NCBI GenBank assembly: GCA_945915065.1
Contig: CAMEER010000001.1
Location: forward strand, 90,819-154,818
DNA length: 64,000 bases
Direction of reading: 5' to 3'
DNA from: an uncultured Clostridia bacterium
GTDB lineage: Bacteria > Bacillota > Clostridia > Oscillospirales > Oscillospiraceae
Below the pieces are notes generated by a model. It was not told the DNA's origin. It did not search any database and worked only from the letters and a program-made list of their open reading frames with translations. Shown piece after piece: positions 61,855 through 64,000 of this stretch; the stretch's first letter is position 1, and each line of letters opens with the position of its first letter. A program made the position numbers and the translations under genes.

Positions 61855-63189
61855 ATGGAAAAACGGTATAACCTGCCTGTCGCCATCGCGCTGGTGGTGG
61901 GCACTGTCATCGGTTCCGGTATCTTTTTCAAGGCAGAAGCTGTCCTGACAAAGACCGGCGGCAATCTGAGCGTTGGTATTCTGGCGTTCCTCATCATGGG
62001 CGTCGTTATGATCATCAGCGCTTACACCTTTGGCATCGTCTCCGGCCACTACGAGGGCGTGGATGGTCTGGTAGGCTTTGCGAAGGCCTCCTGCGGCAAG
62101 AACTTCAGCTATTACATCGGCTGGTTCATGGCCATCATCTATTATCCCTCTCTGGTATCCGTGCTCAGCTGGCTGCCTGCCCGCTATTTCGGCGTGCTGA
62201 TGGGCTGGCCCGACGCCGTGGTGGGCGGCCGCACCATGATGCTGGCCGGCGTATTCATGGTGGTCACCTATGCCATGAACGCCTTGGCGCCCAAGCTGGC
62301 CGGCAAGTTTGCTGTGTCCACCACCATCATCAAGCTGATCCCTCTGTTCCTGATGGCCATCGTGGGCACCATCGTCGGCCTGACCAACGGCATGACCCAG
62401 TTCAACTTCAGCCATGTGGTTACTGAGATGCCCTTCAGCACCGGACTGTTCGGCGCCATCGTGGCGCTGGCCTTCGCGTTCGAGGGCTGGATCTGCGCCA
62501 CCTCCATCGGCTCCGAGTTGAAGGATTCCAAGAAAAACCTGCCCCGGGCCCTGCTGATCGGCACCGTGATTGTGGCCATCGTATACGTTATTTACTATAT
62601 CGGTCTGGCCGGCGCTGTGGAGTCCTCCGTTATGATGGAAGGCGGCGAGGCCGGCGCCAAGATGGCGTTCCAGAACATCTTCGGTCAGGTAGGCGGCGCC
62701 CTGATCTTTGTGTTCGTGGTCATTTCCTGCTGGGGTACCTGCAACGGTCTGACCATGGCCGTGACCCGTGCCATGTATGATCTGGCTGCTGACGGTGAAA
62801 ACGAGAAGCTGGCCTGCTTCAAGAACGTGGATAAATCCACCGGCATGCCCACCAACTCCGCCGTGTTCGGCCTGCTGATGAGCGCGCTGTGGCTGCTGTA
62901 TTTCTACGGCGGCGCCATTATGGAAGGCTTCGGCCCCTTCAAGTTCGACTCCTCTGAGCTGCCCATCATCACCCTGTACGCGCTGTATATCCCCATTTAC
63001 ATCGCGCTGATGAAGGAAAAGACCCTGCCCACGTTCAAGCGCACCGTGATGCCCACCCTGGCCATTCTGTGCTCTTTGTTCATGGTGTTTGCCGCCATCT
63101 ACTCCCACAAAATGAACGTGGTGTGGTACCTCATCGTGTTCGTGGTCGTGGAAGTTATCGGTATCTTTTTCAAGGGCAAGAAAGCGTAA
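61855..63189 (+). CDS. Amino acid/polyamine (APC) family permease
   Basis: A 444-aa transporter with about 12 membrane helices. The N-terminal ALVVGTVIGSGIFFKAE is the APC substrate-binding signature in helix 1; AFAFEGWICATSIGSELKD matches helix 6 and the conserved Glu/Lys loop. Substrate cannot be fixed; serine/threonine or other neutral amino acids are plausible. AGAAAGGA upstream. Single gene with its own promoter and terminator. Confidence 0.92.
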   Translation: MEKRYNLPVAIALVVGTVIGSGIFFKAEAVLTKTGGNLSVGILAFLIMGVVMIISAYTFGIVSGHYEGVDGLVGFAKASCGKNFSYYIGWFMAIIYYPSLVSVLSWLPARYFGVLMGWPDAVVGGRTMMLAGVFMVVTYAMNALAPKLAGKFAVSTTIIKLIPLFLMAIVGTIVGLTNGMTQFNFSHVVTEMPFSTGLFGAIVALAFAFEGWICATSIGSELKDSKKNLPRALLIGTVIVAIVYVIYYIGLAGAVESSVMMEGGEAGAKMAFQNIFGQVGGALIFVFVVISCWGTCNGLTMAVTRAMYDLAADGENEKLACFKNVDKSTGMPTNSAVFGLLMSALWLLYFYGGAIMEGFGPFKFDSSELPIITLYALYIPIYIALMKEKTLPTFKRTVMPTLAILCSLFMVFAAIYSHKMNVVWYLIVFVVVEVIGIFFKGKKA

Positions 63190-63212
63190 CGGCGCATCCT
63201 GACCCATTCCCG

Positions 63213-63251
63213 AAAGCAGCCTGTATCCGCAAGGGTACAGGCTGCTTTATT
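63213..63251 (+). terminator. Terminator after permease gene
   Basis: AAAGCAGCCTGTATCC-GCAA-GGGTACAGGCTGCTTT, with one G-T pair. Confidence 0.83.
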
Positions 63252-63259
63252 GTGCCGGC

Positions 63260-63288
63260 TTGCAATCCTGCGGTGGTTGTGCTATGAT
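63260..63288 (+). promoter_or_regulatory. Promoter of the HAD phosphatase gene
   Basis: TTGCAA (63260), 17-nt spacer, TATGAT (63283). Confidence 0.72.
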
Positions 63289-63320
63289 GGGGCGCAGTAT
63301 AAACGAGGGAGGAACCACCC

Positions 63321-63950
63321 ATGGGATATGCGACCTATCTCTTTGATATGGACGGGACGCTGCTGGATACGCTGGCGGATCTGACCGCCGCTGTGAACCA
63401 CACACTGGAACAGTACGGTTATCCCCGGCGTACCATAGAGCAGGTACGCAAAGGCTTGGGCAACGGAGCGGTAAAGCTGATGGCCGCCATGCTGCCGCAA
63501 GGAGAGGAAACCCCCGGCTTTGCGGATATCATGCGGGATTACAGGGCGTGGTATCAGGCCCACGCCTGCGTGGAGACCTGCCCGTATCCCGGCGTGCCGG
63601 AAATGCTGGAGAGGCTGCGGCAGCGGGGCTGCAAGGTGGCCATTGTGTCCAACAAGCCTCATGGCGCCGCCTGTGAGCTGGCAGAGCGGTTCTTCCCCGG
63701 CGTGCCCACCTTTGGAGAGAGACCGGAAACACCCCGCAAACCCGCGCCCGACATGGTGTTCCATGCGCTGGCGGCGCTGGGCGCCGGAAAGGAGAACGCC
63801 GTATATGTGGGCGACAGCGAGGTGGACGTACAGACTGCCCGGAACGCCGGCCTTCCCGTGATCGGCGTGGCATGGGGATTCCGGGGCCGCGAGGCGCTGG
63901 CGGCGGCCGGGGCGGAGACCATCGTGGATACGGCTGCGGAGCTCCTGTGA
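63321..63950 (+). CDS. HAD-superfamily phosphatase, phosphoglycolate phosphatase-like
   Basis: A 209-aa HAD hydrolase. Motif I FDMDGTLLDTL, motif II IVSNKP, motif III Lys in RKPAPDMVF and motif IV VGDSEVDVQTA are complete. The cap lies between motifs I and II, as in phosphoglycolate phosphatases and PpaX. The C-terminus AGAETIVDTAAELL is typical of that group. The gene ends 50 nt before the window edge; nothing is recognised after it. Confidence 0.92.
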   Translation: MGYATYLFDMDGTLLDTLADLTAAVNHTLEQYGYPRRTIEQVRKGLGNGAVKLMAAMLPQGEETPGFADIMRDYRAWYQAHACVETCPYPGVPEMLERLRQRGCKVAIVSNKPHGAACELAERFFPGVPTFGERPETPRKPAPDMVFHALAALGAGKENAVYVGDSEVDVQTARNAGLPVIGVAWGFRGREALAAAGAETIVDTAAELL

Positions 63951-64000
63951 TGCTATCATAAAAGTGGACACGGAGAGGTAGAAAAAAGTCTTTCCGTAGG

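Overview
The window is a high-GC, gene-dense chromosomal segment from an anaerobic, spore-forming member of the Firmicutes. I place it in Clostridia, most likely Oscillospirales/Oscillospiraceae. The basis is the gene content: Wood-Ljungdahl genes, spmA/spmB, AbrB, a SufBC-type Fe-S operon, methionine gamma-lyase and a double-ASKHA dehydratase-activase protein. Family names come from reading the translations; no database search was run. I saw no rRNA, tRNA, CRISPR array, transposase or prophage.

Region 1 (1-16.9 kb) is a Wood-Ljungdahl (reductive acetyl-CoA) cluster, all on the + strand. It holds partial metF, cooC, acsD, an acsC-acsE gene fusion, acsB, a corrinoid-protein reductive activator (RACo), a DUF3786 gene, a trigger-factor-like gene without the ribosome-binding domain, a long-form fhs, an unknown 109-aa gene, fchA, folD, a formate/nitrite-family channel, a DUF1638 gene and a zinc-ribbon/5-formyl-THF cyclo-ligase fusion. 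Together these cover formate uptake, activation to formyl-THF, conversion to methyl-THF, methyl transfer to the corrinoid protein and acetyl-CoA assembly. CO dehydrogenase (acsA/cooS) and formate dehydrogenase are not in the window. FolD has lost two cyclohydrolase active-site residues, which fits a division of labour with the adjacent FchA.

Region 2 (16.9-28.4 kb) is mixed housekeeping: prfB, a MATE pump, a CBS/DRTGG pyrophosphatase, an arginine deiminase remnant, a membrane-anchored MerR regulator, a DUF1538 membrane protein with a tandem PII-like partner, spmA/spmB, abrB, rsmI, a tRNA methyltransferase and a ferredoxin.

Region 3 (28.4-32.4 kb) is a four-gene operon behind a strong sigma-A promoter: purine nucleoside phosphorylase, MTA/SAH-type deaminase, MtnA-like isomerase and class II aldolase. 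It reads as a deaminase-first route that salvages 5'-deoxy- or 5'-methylthio-nucleosides to DHAP plus an aldehyde.

Region 4 (32.4-53.7 kb) holds DUF218 and udk, an Ig-like protein with 18 Asn-Thr repeats, an ABC exporter, DUF896, an XpaC-like protein, proS, a uracil-DNA glycosylase, an alpha/beta hydrolase, glpK, a zinc-ribbon protein, a LysR regulator, fakA with its Asp23-type partner, an HtrA-like protease, a FAD protein, a 2-hydroxyacid dehydrogenase, megL and an HD-domain protein.

Region 5 (53.6-64 kb) holds an IscR-type regulator with a minimal SufC/SufB pair, the 1409-aa activase-related protein, ychF, an AT-rich block with nested inverted repeats, an APC permease and a phosphoglycolate-phosphatase-like HAD protein. 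Most transcription units end in clear stem-loop/T-tract terminators, and many begin with -35/-10 pairs spaced 17 nt apart.
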